A DNA stretch of 6,322 bases from Spirochaetaceae bacterium. Its GTDB lineage: Bacteria; Spirochaetota; Spirochaetia; Treponematales; Breznakiellaceae. The stretch covers positions 1-6,322 of the forward strand of contig JAISDF010000054.1 in the NCBI GenBank assembly GCA_031265025.1. The letters run 5' to 3'. This document shows, in pieces, positions 6,070 through 6,322 of the stretch (its first letter is position 1; each line of letters opens with the position of its first letter). Below the pieces are notes generated by a model that was given only the letters and a program-made list of their open reading frames with translations, was not told where the DNA came from and searched no databases. The translations under genes were made by a program, and so were the position numbers.

Positions 6070-6322
6070 ATGCCGGACGCTGAAATCACCGTTGAAGAAG
6101 GCTTTGACGGCATGAGGCTTGACTATTACCTTGCCCGCCGCCAGGGGCTTTTAAGCCGTTCCCAGATCAAGGCGCGAAAACTTAAAGCCCTGTTCAACGG
6201 CAGGGAAGTAAAGTTTTCCCGGCAGGTAAGGACAGGCGATACTTTTTTTTTACACTGGGAAGAAGCTGAATCCCCGTCGCTCGTTCCGGAGGATATTCCC
6301 CTTGATATTCTGTATGAAGACA
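6070..6322 (+). CDS. N-terminal part of an RluC/RluD-type 23S rRNA pseudouridine synthase (runs off the right edge)
   Basis: The frame from ATG 6070 is open to the end of the window (84 complete codons). It encodes an S4 RNA-binding domain: GFDGMRLDYYLARR (residues 11-24), then LLSRSQIKARKLKALFNG (27-44), a turn with GREVKFSRQVRTGD (44-57). It continues into VPEDIPLDILYED, the usual lead into the catalytic domain of large-subunit RluA-superfamily synthases. These enzymes isomerise uridines in 23S rRNA. The catalytic HRLD motif and aspartate lie beyond the edge, so RluC, RluD or another paralogue cannot be told apart. A run of nine T (6243-6251) falls within the reading frame. The gene begins 2 bases after the stop of the membrane protein gene. 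Confidence 0.85.
   Translation, partial: MPDAEITVEEGFDGMRLDYYLARRQGLLSRSQIKARKLKALFNGREVKFSRQVRTGDTFFLHWEEAESPSLVPEDIPLDILYED

Overview
The window looks like a piece of a spirochaete chromosome, most likely from the Treponema group. I base this on the gene content and style: a YcgR-like PilZ protein, a secreted HEAT-repeat protein and a ComEC lacking its nuclease domain, on GC-rich DNA that still uses ATA (Ile), CTT (Leu) and AGG (Arg) codons often. This is an inference from remembered family features, not a database match. No mobile element, CRISPR array, tRNA, rRNA or prophage signal was seen.

Layout. Bases 1-66 are the last 21 codons of an FAD-dependent fumarate reductase/flavocytochrome c-type flavoprotein. 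A strong intrinsic terminator (108-141) closes that unit. A promoter-like sequence (175-201) follows, and then seven genes run on the + strand to the right edge with almost no intergenic DNA: a membrane-anchored PilZ protein (217-1329), a secreted HEAT-repeat protein (1313-2524), a ComEC-like membrane channel (2518-3984), rsmA/ksgA (3968-4843), a YggS/PLPBP family PLP protein (4851-5552), an unrecognised small membrane protein (5549-6067), and the 5' part of an RluC/RluD-type pseudouridine synthase (6070 to the edge). Every junction is an overlap or a gap of at most 7 bases, and I see no internal terminator, so this reads as one translationally coupled operon.

Function. The operon combines envelope or signalling genes (c-di-GMP receptor, periplasmic HEAT protein, ComEC, small membrane protein) with ribosome and cofactor housekeeping genes (16S rRNA dimethylation, PLP homeostasis, 23S rRNA pseudouridylation). 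The second set is conserved and ordinary. The first three genes are the more open part: a c-di-GMP sensor at the head of an operon with a putative DNA channel and a periplasmic scaffold. The sequence alone does not show that they act together. No clearly new system is evident. The best leads are the PilZ-HEAT-ComEC block, the missing ComEC nuclease domain, the promoter that overlaps the longest possible PilZ reading frame, and the small unrecognised membrane protein.
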